From assembly GCA_012184525.1 (NCBI GenBank), contig WOFQ01000077.1, forward strand, positions 31,904 to 95,903: a stretch of 64,000 bases of DNA, given 5' to 3'. Below, piece by piece: positions 22,484-34,286 of this stretch. Made by a program: the position numbers and the translations under genes. The notes beneath the pieces are model-generated. The model searched no databases. It was not told where the DNA came from and saw only the letters and a program-made list of their open reading frames with translations. The stretch is from Xenoacremonium recifei. Lineage: Eukaryota > Ascomycota > Sordariomycetes > Hypocreales > Nectriaceae. The first letter of the stretch is position 1, and the number at the start of each line of letters is the position of its first letter.

Positions 22484-23353
22484 CTATGTATTGCCAGTGT
22501 TATTGTTCCTCCTTATTCGACTCCGCTCGATCTTACTACAACTACAGTTACGTCAACCTGTGCTAGATCTACAAGTTGTGTTGCGACAACAATCCCGCCT
22601 GACCCTGATTGCACAGTTGGGCTGTGTATTGCCAGTATTATTGTCCCTCCTTCTACGGTCCCTCCCACAGTCACCACGACTACGATCACTTCAAGTTGTA
22701 CGGGCTCGTCCAGCTGTGTTGGTACAACCATTCCACCAGCTTCCGATTGCACAGTTGGTACTTGCACCGCTGTTGTGGTCCCCCCCCCCCCCCACCGGCG
22801 TTACTACGACTACTATCGCTTCTACCTGTACGGACTCATCAAGCTGTGTTGCTACCACTATCCCGCCTGCCACCGACTGCACAGTACGTACTTGTACCGC
22901 TATTGTTGTTCCTCCCCCTACTGGAGTCACTACGACTACCATCACTTTGGGAACAGCTATTATCCTGACGTCAGTCAGACCTACGCTGGGATGACGTACA
23001 ATCCTTCCAACTACACAATGGTTTCCGAATTCTACTTTCTGGCGAATGAGACCGGAACCTACCGATTTTGTGTTTACGCGGACAACGTCGAGTATCTGTA
23101 TTTTGGTTTAGGATCAGTATTCGGCTGCAGCACCACTTTTAATCCTCCCAGCGGTGCCAATGCAATAATCGAATCGACGTAAACAGGTTCTGAATGCTCT
23201 TCGCAAGACCTCGTTGCTGGTTTCTATTATCCTATGAGGTCAGTTTTCGGAGGTTACGGCTTGCCAAATCAGATGTCTTTGAATGTTCAATTTCCCAGCG
23301 GGACAGAGGGAACTCAAGATTACGAAGACAGTGTGTATGTCGCATCATGTTGA
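22484..23353 (+). pseudogene. GLEYA-type adhesin relic with Thr/Ser/Cys-rich repeats
   Basis: Three repeats of about 45 residues, of the form TTTTI..S..C..SSSCV.TTIPP..DCTV.TC.A.VVPP, lead to a carbohydrate-binding GLEYA-like segment (NSYYPDVSQTYAGM, ETGTYRFCVYADNVEYLYFG, then LVAGFYYPMRSVFGG). The reading is broken in three ways. A run of 14 C at 22780-22793 shifts the frame after repeat 2. The frame shifts again between repeat 3 and the GLEYA part, where the usual domain start is missing. An in-frame TAA at 23180-23182 interrupts the domain, which continues in the same frame to 23353. No start or signal peptide is visible; the 5' side runs into AT-rich DNA. GLEYA proteins are fungal cell-wall adhesins. 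Confidence 0.72.
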
Positions 23354-23540
23354 TCAGCCATGCTTCACATTGAGCAAGACTGTAAAGTTCAAGATATCAA
23401 TAGATATTTATTTCCTAGAGATGTTCCTAGTTTGTCCAGTGATGATTTTCTATGTTCCTTACTACTGCAGTATTTATATCCTGTCTTATATAAGATCCCT
23501 ATTTATACGCACTGTAGGAAGTGATTATTGTTATTCGAGT

Positions 23541-23567
23541 TAACCCTTAGGGTTAAGGTTAGGGGGG
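23541..23567. repeat. Short interstitial telomere-like motif
   Basis: The stretch holds CCCTTAGGG, GGTTAAGG and TTAGGG in a row, an imperfect run of the fungal telomere unit TTAGGG in both orientations. It lies between two broken genes. It may be chance or a scar of end-joining. Confidence 0.3.
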
Positions 23568-23801
23568 CTTAGTTTTATTCCTAGTTAAGTCGTCGAGGTG
23601 GGAAAAAAAGGTTCGTTGGCGGTACTTCATTAAGTGATCAGATTAACAAAACATAAAGGAAAGGCAGATATCCGTGCAAGAAATTGGAAAAGTACCAACT
23701 GCTGAATGCCAAATTGTCAGGCCGTTGGAATGGCTCTTATCTAACTATAGAGTTTTGCCTGCAGTAGATCTTTCAGGGCGTCTATACGAGCGCCAAATAC
23801 T

Positions 23802-25008
23802 CTACTGCTTGTTCTTGGTTTCGTTCGCCGTAGTGTGCACTTCAACACCTTGTATCCTCTTGAGGAAGTCTTGACGAGCTTCTTCCGTGTGTACCACTTG
23901 CTCAGCCATCGTCAACTGGGCTCCATACCCTTGGCTCTCGTACGACGAGAAGCTCAGAGTGGCAATCCGGCCTTCAACTAATTCGTTCAGTTCTTCAAGA
24001 CTTCGGCCCTTCATCTCTGGTACAGAAGAACCCCCAGAAAAAAGCAAGTATGGAAAAGCTTGCCCAGACAAACCCGATCTTCCCTTGCAGGTTCCCAAAT
24101 CCTGTGTCCTGCATAAATGGGCCGACATATGTGACAAGAACGCCAACGCAAAACCCCGAAAAAGTCGCGATGGTTATTGTATTCTCTCGTAGATGCAACG
24201 TTGGAACCTCTGCAGTGACGATCCATACGCCACTCTGCCATCAGACCAAAAGAATTACGGTTCGTTCAAGGTGGTGAAGACGTACCGTGAAGACCAGCCA
24301 ATGGCCTGAAATATTTGCCAGAGAAACAACCCTGTGAGGACCCCGCCAGCACTCTGATTTTTTTCGTAGCCGGTTACCCCAGCAATAGCAAACATACCCG
24401 CTCCCATTACAATAGCAGATGTGAGGATCAATGGACGTCGTCCTAGTCTATCAGCAAAGTAGAAAGCGAATGCAGAAGCCACAGTATTCGTGAAGGTCAT
24501 CAAGACGGCAATCCTATACTCGTTTCTGAGACCAATCGCTTGTAAGAAGGTTACTGGGTAGTTGGAGATGAAGCCGCTTCCTTGTATTTGTTGCATGCAC
24601 TGCATGCCTGCTGCAATTGCAGTCCTTCTTAGGTTCGTACCCCTATGTTGAACGTTAGTCTAGACAAACGATCTTGGTTAGAGTTTAACATTCACCCCCT
24701 GACCGAAAGCAGTCCATCCATGAGGAGAAATCATTTAGTGTCCATTTCTCCCTTTCGGCCAACACAAGAAGTTCGACTTCGGCTTCGATCAACCCAACAG
24801 GCGTACTACGACGTAGGAGACGAAGAACTTTTAACGCTTCCTCTTTTGTTCCTTTACCAACGAGCCATCGAGGAGATTTGGGCAATATGAAAGAGCCCAT
24901 GAGAAGGAGAATTGGCACGATGAACTGAATTATAAGGACTGCTCGGTACGCCCATTGATCGCTCTTATTATGCAATCCCCAATTTGCAGTCTGGATTAGA
25001 GTCCCCCC
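23802..25008 (-). pseudogene. Sugar transporter (MFS hexose/alpha-glucoside type), 5'-truncated and frameshifted
   Basis: The C-terminal two-thirds of a sugar-porter protein are visible. They start at TLIQTANWGLHNKSDQWAYR and pass through LPKSPRWLVGKGTKEEAL, GMQCMQQIQGSGFISNYP, FADRLGRRP, AEVPTLHLRENT and PEMKGRSLEELNELVEGR. The first ~200 residues are absent, and a TGA lies directly upstream of the first conserved codons. Probable introns are at about 24700-24640 and 24290-24240. Near 24027 the frame must shift by one base to pass from the last membrane helix into VPEMKGRS. It is read as a decayed gene. Intact relatives import sugars with protons. Confidence 0.75.
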
Positions 25009-25957
25009 ATCTCAACATGAAGCATTCTATGGTAGGTACACCGCCATTCAAGCCAGGCGACTACGTGTTTTGGCATTGCGATATCATCTAAATTAAGACG
25101 AGACTCTACGGTGAGTTGAGGGAGAGTGAAGTAGTTCGAAGGATAATTCCCAATTATTAAGGTACTTAAATACTCTTATCGGCTTATCGGCTTATCGGTT
25201 TATCGGGACTGAATAAACGGATGGATCCACATTGCACAACTTTATGTCTGATTTATGTTCTTACCCTAGAGCTGTTCAACTTGGGTGCCGTTCTTCATAT
25301 TCAGTCCAATCACTAACTGGGAACAATAAAATAAAGTAAGAATGGTGATTTTTGGATTCTTGGATCATCAAAAGACTAAAAGTTCTCCGGTTGGGAAAAT
25401 GTTTGCGGCGTTGTGCTCCTTCTTTCCTAATTAATGATTTACTGCACAGCACCAGCGACCATTCACCTAGCAGAATCCATATCACAGTGTCATTTAATAG
25501 TTACCTCCTGATTTTTCACTTTCCACTAGTGCAGTATTATCAGTTAGCAAATAGTGTGAATCTTAGACCGAAGTCTTATTCTTAACTATTCAACCTACCC
25601 ATCTGTGCTACTGCAAGTCGTCTTTTTGCTGAGCTGTTTTGATTGGAAAGACGATAAATGGCCAGCATTCCAGACGAACCCCGCCATTGCAGCGGGTGCG
25701 CCGTTTGATTGGGTACAGTGGGGACACTGGCAAGCAAATTGATACGGCTTTTCCGGTTCTGAGCCCAGCCCGGTGCTTGGCTAGACAAGGATAGGGTCAA
25801 CAGCTAAGATACGCTGTTAAATTGGTAAATTAATTACTCCGTAGTCTTATCAGTTACCAATCTGGATGTCTATCCCGCTCTTCCATATAGTGTCTCGGCG
25901 TGATGCAACTGGTAATTCTTCAACTTTCTTCAACCTTGCAATTATTTACCGCACTTC
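25009..25957. other. Intergenic region with a short tandem repeat
   Basis: About 950 bp. Apart from the 8-bp tandem repeat listed separately, I see no gene; it includes the promoter of the following regulator. Confidence 0.5.
25175..25206. repeat. 8-bp tandem repeat, four copies
   Basis: CTTATCGG occurs three times in a row followed by a fourth copy with one change (TTTATCGG). Each unit contains TTATC, a GATA-factor core. It lies about 170 bp beyond the point where the sugar-transporter relic stops. Confidence 0.8.
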
Positions 25958-27475
25958 ATGAAAAAAGCGGGTGATGCAGATATGATACCCCGCGCTGGCC
26001 CGAAGAGACAACGAACCCGGCGAGCTTGTGATTTCTGTCATGTCAGGGGCCTCAGGTGTCGTTGGGCGAATGAGCCAAACGGTCACCAGTCCAAGGAGGT
26101 GACCGGATGTCTTACATGCATAGACTATGGTGTGGAATGCAAGATGACGCGGGCTGTCCGCAAGCGAGGGAGGAAAGCTGGGGCTTCCCGGACGGAGGGA
26201 TCAGAGGAGGAACAAAACGAGCAGCAAGAAACGGGTATCAGATCTTTGCCGGCAATAAGGCGCCTGGTGCGCGTCTACCGCGATACCATGTATCAGTGCT
26301 AGTAAGCATATCTCTGGAACTCCCATGGGGGCCTTGATGACTGAACTAGATGCAGCTTCCCCTTTCTACCAGAGCGGGATATTATGGGGCGTTGGGAATC
26401 TGGAATTCCAGAGCTGGAGTCCCCGTCATACATGCTGCTGATGGCCTTGTGTGCTGTGAGCTCGCAAAGTGTTGCTCTCAACGCAGTCTTTGACCAGGCT
26501 CTTCTCCAAGGATGCCCTATACACGAGAGCAAAACCTACTTCTCGGAAGCCGTATCAAAGATACCAGCACACATCGACCAGCCGCAGGACCTGGATTACT
26601 TGCGATCCTTTGGATTGATGGCTCTTTATTCCCTTCGTAGTGGTGACCATGGCCACTTTCATCGTTACCTGGGACTCTGTCACGGCTTGATTGCCCAAAA
26701 TGGATTCCATGACGAGGGCCGCTGGCCTGACGATATCTCCCTTGCAGATGTCGATGATCGACGACGGTTCTTCTGGTGTGTCTATCGTCTTGAAATACAC
26801 TCAGCCTGTGTCCTCGGTCACGTTGTGAGGATGCCGCAATCACAAGTGTCGGTCCTTTATCCCCGCATCACTCCATCAATGGAGCCAGAGACCCAGGCCT
26901 GGACAGCCGGTTGGGATTACATAACAGATCTCTTTCGGCTTTTGGAGTATGGAATGTTCTGTCTTCGTGGAAACAAGCATCACCGCCCGGCCTTGGCTCT
27001 GTTGTGCGATTGTCCTTCTCCAGGCACCCTTTTGGAGAGTCTGGCACGGCTGAAAAGCAACAAACCTCGGATCCTCAACGGCCTGACCGAGTCCGATAGC
27101 AGACTCCAAAGCAACCGATGCAAGTACATGGCAGTTCAGATCACATGTGCTGAGACACTCGCCAACATCATGGCACTTCTCTACTGTCAAGCACCGGCAT
27201 GCGATGTGATGGATGTTGCTGAAAGATTTCTCGACGACCTTACCAAGGCTCCCCTCATCATGTTCAAGGTCGCAAGCAGTCAGATCGTACATGACTTACT
27301 CGGTGTTGGCTATATGCTCTATAACACGTCCAGGCACGATGGGGATCGATATCGAACTGAAGCGAGACGGCTGATTGCGTTTCTGGCTGACTTGGCAAAG
27401 AACCTGGAGCTTGATATTCCATCTGCTGCAGCAGCAGGAGAGAGATTGCATAAACTAGCTGAAGCCGCCTTGTGA
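25958..27475 (+). CDS. Zn2Cys6 transcription factor
   Basis: Exons 25958-26301 and 26356-27475 (54-nt intron) give 487 residues. The binuclear cluster is RRACDFCHVRGLRCRW, a long 16-residue linker, then CLTCIDYGVECKM, followed by the basic RKRGRK. The long linker is typical of the sugar-utilisation regulators of the xylanase/amylase type. The second exon starts with YFPFLPERDIMGRW and continues with a fungal-specific regulatory domain (MALYSLRSGDHGHFHRYLG, RRRFFWCVYRLE). It lies tail to tail with the MFS transporter at 27613 and upstream of an amidase, which it may control. Confidence 0.87.
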
Positions 27476-27612
27476 ACAGTAACGCGAGCCATGTAATTGA
27501 CAATTTGGATGAGTCATACGAGGAAACACTCTCAATAAGATATTCTCCAGCTTCTCAGCTGATTCAATACAGAAAAGTCTGAAGTCGTCATGAAGAGATG
27601 AGTCTTGATTGG

Positions 27613-29256
27613 TTAGTCTTGAGATACCACCGTCGAAGCCATGTACTTCTCATACGCGGGGATACAGCATCTCCGGATCCGCTTCCCATATACAATAACC
27701 CCGAGAAATGTGAATGTGCATACAATAGAAACCATGGCCGCAGTGATGAAGCAGTTCTGTAAACCCTGGGACGCAACCCAAGGCGTTATCGAATAACTGA
27801 ATCCGAAGCCGATGGTGTTGCGGATCAACATGATGGACACCGTTGTCTCTCCCGCAATTTCTTTGAAGCAGTCGACATTATAGCTGACAGCAATTGACCC
27901 ACCAGTCACGCAGCCAAAGGTCAGCATGCCAAGTCCAAAGACTAAGCCAATCCATTCCACACCATGGTAAGCACCTACGCCCCATGTAATGAGACCGGCC
28001 GCAGATATGACACCAGAGGCTGCTAGCACCCAAAGGCGGTGCTCGGGCTCACGGATACCATTATTACGTCGAGCGAGTTGCAGGGCTATCCAGTCCGCAG
28101 CATTCCCAGACCAAAGCGAGGCGAAGGCTGCGCCGATGATGGGCCCTGCATACACACAACCCACCAAGGCAGCCGACCAGCCGTAGGGAGCCCCTGTTAG
28201 GACTGGACTCGCCGTCCCGTTCAAGACGTTATACCAAGCCAGATTGATCCCATATAGGAAGCCAGCCCATGCAACTGTTGGAAACCGAAAGACCATGATG
28301 ATAGGGCGGTATGCCATACGCAGCATGTCCATGTTGGGCCTCTTATGGAGAGATTTGAAGAACGTATACCTCCGCCACCCAGAGTTGATGTTCGAGAAAA
28401 TTGGGGACTGTATAGAGGCCGAAGCTGGTTCAGCTGGCGCCGTAAACGACTTCTCGGGAAACCTGTTGTCATTCCCGCCAGTTGAGCCAGTGCCCTGGGA
28501 GCCTTCATTCTCTTCTCCCTCGATGGCGTTATCCCGGAAATATATCGTCTCTTCCATGAAAAAAAACATAATCACGAAGCATACAGCGCAGACGATGGCC
28601 CCGAAGTGCATGGTCCATCGCCACCCATAAGCATCGTTAAACCAACCAGCAACCAAAGGTGCCAGGAAGTTCGACCCAAAGAGAATGAACACGTAGAGGC
28701 CCATATACGTGCCGCGATTATGGGCAAAGAAGAGGTCGTACACGGTTACCTCACAGAGTGACTCGATTGGAGAGACCACAATGCCAATCAAGACCCTGTG
28801 AGCGAACCATTCACCGGCCGAGGACGAGTACGCTGTCCAGACCATGATCGGCACAGTGAGCAGCATGGTGGTAAGATAGACACCTCGACGCCCAAATGTG
28901 AGCGCAATTGGTTGCCATAGCAAGCAAAACCAACCGAAAAAGAGGAACATGACCCCAGTGCCCTGGACTAGGTTCGCTGTCGAGATGCCGGTATCTGCCG
29001 TGATGTTTGAAAGGACAGAGTATTGCAGGGACGTCGCAATTCCAGTTCCCAAGACGTACAAGTATGCCATGCTGACGGCGAGGAGCTTTCGGCGATAGCT
29101 CCAATTCAAGGGATCGTTGGGGTCGGAGCTTGGGCGAGGAACTAGGACGATGTCTTTGTGGCTGGCATCGTGAAGAGCACCAGTGGTATTGCCTGCCACG
29201 TCCACAAGACAAACAGTGCCGGGAGGATGGTCCTGGCTGAAGTGTTGGTGTGCCAT
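27613..29256 (-). CDS. MFS transporter of the DHA1/polyamine-like group
   Basis: A single exon of 547 residues. The N-terminus carries RPSSDPNDPLNWSYRRKLL, the hallmark of fungal DHA1-type carriers. About 12 helices follow, with the FGRRGVYLTTMLL loop, SPIESLCEVTVYDLFFAHNRGTYMG after helix 5, and a long hydrophilic loop in the middle (EGEENEGSQGTGSTGG). Relatives export drugs or move polyamines and other cations. It is divergent from the amidase gene (495 bp between starts), so exchange of an amide or its product is possible; the direction of transport cannot be told. Confidence 0.86.
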   Translation of the reverse strand: MAHQHFSQDHPPGTVCLVDVAGNTTGALHDASHKDIVLVPRPSSDPNDPLNWSYRRKLLAVSMAYLYVLGTGIATSLQYSVLSNITADTGISTANLVQGTGVMFLFFGWFCLLWQPIALTFGRRGVYLTTMLLTVPIMVWTAYSSSAGEWFAHRVLIGIVVSPIESLCEVTVYDLFFAHNRGTYMGLYVFILFGSNFLAPLVAGWFNDAYGWRWTMHFGAIVCAVCFVIMFFFMEETIYFRDNAIEGEENEGSQGTGSTGGNDNRFPEKSFTAPAEPASASIQSPIFSNINSGWRRYTFFKSLHKRPNMDMLRMAYRPIIMVFRFPTVAWAGFLYGINLAWYNVLNGTASPVLTGAPYGWSAALVGCVYAGPIIGAAFASLWSGNAADWIALQLARRNNGIREPEHRLWVLAASGVISAAGLITWGVGAYHGVEWIGLVFGLGMLTFGCVTGGSIAVSYNVDCFKEIAGETTVSIMLIRNTIGFGFSYSITPWVASQGLQNCFITAAMVSIVCTFTFLGVIVYGKRIRRCCIPAYEKYMASTVVSQD

Positions 29257-29751
29257 TTAGAAGGTGACAAGAAATGATGACTGGACTAGGCCTGAAGATG
29301 AGAAAACGGAGCGACGAGAAGTAGAGATTGGCAAGTCGCATGCATATATAAGGTTTGACACTCTTCGTTATGCTGAAATCTTGATATCTCGCCGAACCGA
29401 GAGGACTGAATCTGTTTGTCCAGCCTAGGACTTGCGGGAAGAGATCTCGACCCACATTCATTTAATTTACAGCTGCACATGACTCAATTAGCAGCTGCTT
29501 TATTCTGAACTGCGGCCTGGGCTAACGTCGAATTGTAACTGTTAAACGGAGAATAGTGAGGCTCCAAAGTTATTCCCGCTCTAAAATGAACGTTAGCCAG
29601 TGGCACTACTTTTTAAGATTCCATCGCATTGGTAATTGTGAAGGGGCAGGCTAGCTCATATAATGTGTGTTCAGGGACTGATTGAAACGAATAATCTCCT
29701 CGTTAGACCCCTGAATTTTTCAGTTTCGATCAAGCTTAGAAAGTTCTCAGT
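29257..29751. promoter_or_regulatory. Shared promoter of transporter and amidase
   Basis: 495 bp between two divergent starts, no gene within. No binding site is assigned. Confidence 0.4.
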
Positions 29752-31837
29752 ATGGGTTCCGTTGACTTGTCACCAGTAGGACTCTCTTGCCACGGGTTCT
29801 GAATGCCATTCAGGCTAACTTGAATAGACCCTGTCCATCGTGGACGCTACCATCGCCGAGCTTTCATCAGCACTTAACCAAGGTCGCATCAACAGTGTCG
29901 AACTTACAGCAAAGCATTTTATTCGTATCGCAAAATACGATCGTCGCTCTCTCCTACTGAATGCGATCCCCATCATCAACGAGAATGCGTTCGAAGCTGC
30001 TCAAGCCTCAGATGATCGCCGAGCCTCGGGTAAGACCCTGGGCTTGCTTGATGGCATCCCGTGTACCATCAAGGACTCGTACAAAATCCAGGGAATGACC
30101 GTTGCATCTGGTTCTCCTGCCTTTCGAAATCTGGTCGCAAATGAAGACGCCTTCACGGTGCATAAGTTAAAGGAGGCGGGATCCATCATCCTGGGTAGAA
30201 CGAATATGCCTCCCATGGCAGCTGGAGGCATGCAGCGCGGCGTTTATGGTCGTGCCGAATCGCCTTATAATGCTGATTATCTTACTGCTGCATTTGCATC
30301 TGGATCTTCAAATGGGTCGGCCACTGCAACTGCGGCAAGCTTCGGTGTTTTTGGGATGGGCGAGGAGACCATTTCCTCGGGTCGATCTCCGGCCTCAAAC
30401 AACGGCTTGGTGGCCTACACTCCGTCCAGGGGCCTGATTTCAATCCGTGGGAACTGGCCACTCTTCCCTACTTGCGATACGGTTGTGCCTCATACTCGAA
30501 CCGTGGGAGACATGTTCGCCTTATTGGATGTCATTGTGGCGAAGGACCCCAAGACGGCAGGCGACTTTTGGAGGGGACAGCCATTCATTAACCTGCCAGA
30601 AGTGGATGCTGTCCGTCCAAATACCTACTTTGAACTCTCCGATGCCAACGCGCTTGCTGGTAAAAAGATTGGCGTTCCAAAGATGTACATTGGCGGAGTT
30701 GATTCCAGTCCTGTAGCCAGGAAAGTTCATACTCGACAATCTGTCATTGATCTCTGGAACAATGCTCGGAAAGTGCTGGAAGAGCTCGGCGCGACAGTTG
30801 AGGAGGTTGATTTCCCAGTTGTCACCAAGTTTGAGAGCCAGGATCAGAATCGTGAGGCGACAGAAATCTCAGCACCACCCCATAACAACAACGTCGATAT
30901 GTGCCGACTTATGGCCTACGCTTGGGATGACTTCCTGGCTGTGAACGGAGACGTAGAGATCGCAACCAGCCTCGCCAAGATTGATTCATCAACCATCTTC
31001 CCTCGCCCGCCGGGCTCCTTGAAGGACAAGTATGACTCCGACGATCCCCTTGTCCGCCATACCGACGTTGTGGCACACATTACGTCTGGCCGTATCCCGA
31101 CATATAAGATCCCTGGCTTGGGAGAAGCCTTGGCAGATCTTGAGACGAGACGGAAGGCAGATTTCGAAGCCTGGGTTGACGCTCTTGGCCTAGACATGGT
31201 TGTATGGCCTTGCAATGGCGACGTGGGAAAAGCGGATGCTGATGTCAATGAAGCCTCTGCTCAAGAAGCCTGGCGCAATGGTGTTCTGTACTCCAATGGT
31301 AACTGCGCAATCCGTCAGTTGGGAATCCCAACAGTCAGTGTGCCAATGGGCGTGATGAAGGACACAAAGATGCCAGTCAACCTTACTTTCGCCTCAAAAG
31401 CGTATGATGACAACAACCTATTTCGCTATGCATATGCTTTTGAGACAGCAAGTCATCTCCGAGAAGCTCCTAGTAGAACGCCGGCTTTGGCCTCCGATCT
31501 GATCCCCCCTGTACAAGCACGAGAGGAAACGCAGATTGGACTGGATCCACCGGACTTGACGATGGCTGCTAGAGTCCTCAACGACAAAAGCAATGCAAGG
31601 CTCCAAGTATCAGGAAATGTCGGCACGAACGAGGTGTCTAAGCTCCGTGTCTTCGTAGACGGCGGAGAAATCGATGTCAATCTAGCTGGTGGCAACTGGA
31701 CAACAGAGGCAGATGTACACTGCATTTGGAGGGGCCGTCCTGAGGAGAAAGGTGCCCCGGACCCTGAGAAGGCCATGGTAATCGCAGTGGCAACTGGAAA
31801 GAACGGGAGATCTACGGCGAAGATGCTCTTTGTATGA
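29752..31837 (+). CDS. Amidase-signature family hydrolase
   Basis: A 24-nt first exon (29752-29775, MGSVDLSP) is joined by a 52-nt intron to exon 29828-31837, giving 677 residues. The second exon alone has no ATG start, which supports the first exon. Catalytic features of the Ser-cisSer-Lys triad are the Lys in CTIKDSY, the GSSNGS loop and the nucleophile region EETISSGRSPAS; in most family members the last reads DTGGS-R-PA. About 75 extra residues follow the usual end. The family hydrolyses carboxamides to acids and ammonia in the cytosol. With the flanking regulator and transporter it forms a small amide-use group. Confidence 0.87.
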
Positions 31838-32631
31838 AAACGTTTGTTATTCATAGTTAGTAAAGTACATTAATGTGGCCATTACTTCCGCAAAAGTATA
31901 AGCAGCTTGGGGTTATGGTTAAGGTGGGCCCTGGTTTTATTTCTGGCTACCTGCCTACTTACTTTACTTAAGAAATATAAAAGGGAAGACCTTGAATGCA
32001 CATGTAAAGATGAGCTAGCTAATCACTGAGCTGGGTGGATAAATGAACATACACAAGCACATATACACACGATCCATTATACCCGGCGGATGAGCTGAGT
32101 TAAGTCAGGGTTTCTAATGAGATTGTTATCAGAGTTCTCTTTTCCGCCATCAAAAATTTTGCAGTTGCTTTGACCGTAGACTCCGTCGTTTTAATAGATC
32201 GCACCAACGACGACGCAAAGATTCGTGTAATCTTCACCATGATAGTACTTACTATCCCAAGTTTGCTTATATGGAACTACAGTGGCATGCATTTAAAACT
32301 GCAATGCTGCGATCACGGTGTTACATCACGGCTACAGCATCATAGAACCAAAGCTGGAAAAAAAAAACGGCGCTCTTCAAATCTGTTTCTTAAACACATA
32401 TTCATGGCGTTACAACTTTGATCTCGAGTCCCACGCTATCAAAGACTCAGTCAATGTAAGCTTTTTGTCGGATGTCACGAAAGTATGCGGCCTTGTGTCT
32501 ACTGCAATGGACCACGGGGTAGCACGGGCTTGAAATGTCATATCATAGATTGGGTTTGGCTCTGATAGATTTGTATCATCAATGTTGGTCATATTTCTAG
32601 CATTGATTCTGTATATACTTCATATCGTCTC
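31838..32631. other. Intergenic region, nothing recognised
   Basis: About 790 bp between convergent genes; only short frames and an A9 run near 32357. Confidence 0.5.
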
Positions 32632-34286
32632 CTAGAGGAGGCTTGACGAGTTGCCAAACGATCCCTCATAGCCGTTCTGCTCCAAAAATAAGCGGAATTT
32701 GACATCCTCATCCTCGAGCTCTTTTTCTCTATCAGGAATAAAAAACCAGGCGATTAATCCACCCACTGCAGCAAAGCCGGCTCCAATCAGAAATACGGCC
32801 TGAACACCCTTTTGGGCGTCAGTCAATGAGTCCTGTATTGGCGTAAAGACCTGCGTCCCAATAGCCGCACCAGCTTTGCCAACAGCTGCTGCAAATCCAA
32901 GAAAGTGTCCGCGCAGGGGAGTGGGAAATGCTTCTGCGCCACAGAGGAATGTCGCAACCTGTCCCAAAAGATTTAGTCACGGCACGTCAGCCTTGATCCC
33001 ATGAGCGAGTTGAGATGTTACTTACACCAGGACCCATCTCCCCAACCGAGTTGAAGATACCATAGAGCACTACAAACAGAGGAAAAACCGACTGTATGGG
33101 GCCAATCGCACCACCAATGACAAACCCTAGGATCGTCCAAAGAAAGAAACCTAAACTCATTGTCTGTCTACGACCGATACGGTCCATGAGGAGCCCACCG
33201 AGAACACAGCCAGGGAGGTAGAAGCAATTCACCACAGTTCCATATCCGATACTCTGAACAAGAGTATTACTCGGATTCAAGGTACTTATGATGGTGGAAC
33301 TGAAAAGTCCGAAAGGATATGTCTGGGGTCACGCATCAGCCATAATTCACGAGCGGTAAAAGCCTTGAGTTTCGTAGCCAACAAGAATGAATTCGTACGC
33401 ACCACGAAGTCGTAGAAGAACCACGCTAAAGACGTTCCAACCAATGGCCTCCAGTATCTTTTGAATACAAGAAAGTAAGGCACATTCTTCTTAAGGGCGT
33501 GCTTCCGATATTGAGTTGAATTAAATAGGCGCAGTCGAAAGAACAAAACGGCTACTGGTAAAATGAATCCGAGACCGAAGCTGATACGCCATACACCGTC
33601 GTTGAGTTTCTGATGGTATGCTGCCAGAATAATCAATGCAACGATGCCTGCAACCACAAAGCCAAGATCGATGGAGAAATCTGTCGCAGCAGCAACCAGT
33701 AGTCCACGTCGACGTCGCACATACGCGGTTTCGTCCGAGGCTTCTGCACTGCCCGTGCCGCATGTAGGGTATTCACCTGTATGTGTAAGCTAGGTGAATT
33801 CACCAAGGCTAGAAGCTGCGCTTGCTAGTGTCACTTACCTCCTGCGCCGAACCCCGCGATGCCCCTTCCGACAATCATCATCCAAAACATGCCCAGCTCG
33901 GTCGTTCCATGCGCAGCTGTAGAAATCACGATACCAAGCACGAGGAATAAAGTAGCGAATACAACCCCAGTCCGACGGCCCATACGATCAATGGCAAACC
34001 CAAAGAAGAGCATCCCAAAGATCTCACCAATAAGGAAAGAATTTGACAGCCGAGTCTTGATTGTGCCGGAAAAGCTGCTCGGGTACAACTTGGTAAAGAT
34101 GGTATCCATGTACCCAATGATCTGAGCATTGTAACCGTCGGAGAAAAGAGCCAATCCACTCACCAACACTGTGGTGATGGATGCTGTGCGACTAACACCA
34201 GCGACCCCAGCATCGGCTACAGGAGTCTGCTTCACCTGGCCTTCGCCGTGGGCAGTAGCCGTGACTGAGATCTCCTTCGTTTCCAT
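32632..34286 (-). CDS. Git1-like glycerophosphodiester/phosphate MFS permease
   Basis: Four exons, 34286-33839, 33776-33403, 33322-33026 and 32958-32632, give 481 residues. Family features: ALFSDGYNAQIIGYMDTI, RMGRR, the GRGIAGFGAGGEYPTCGTGSAEASDE loop that marks the phosphate/glycerophosphoinositol (Git1) branch, FFYDFVTYPFGLFSSTII (rebuilt by the second splice), and MDRIGRR. Relatives import glycerophosphoinositol, glycerophosphocholine or phosphate with protons. The gene is divergent from the PhnY-like dioxygenase and PhnZ-like oxygenase. In that setting it may import an organophosphonate or phosphono-alcohol, which is inference. Confidence 0.86.

Noticed and set aside
22479..23182. Several overlapping long frames across the Thr/Ser repeats
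   Set aside because: They come from the repeated low-complexity DNA read in different frames; only the frame set that leads into the GLEYA segment is meaningful.
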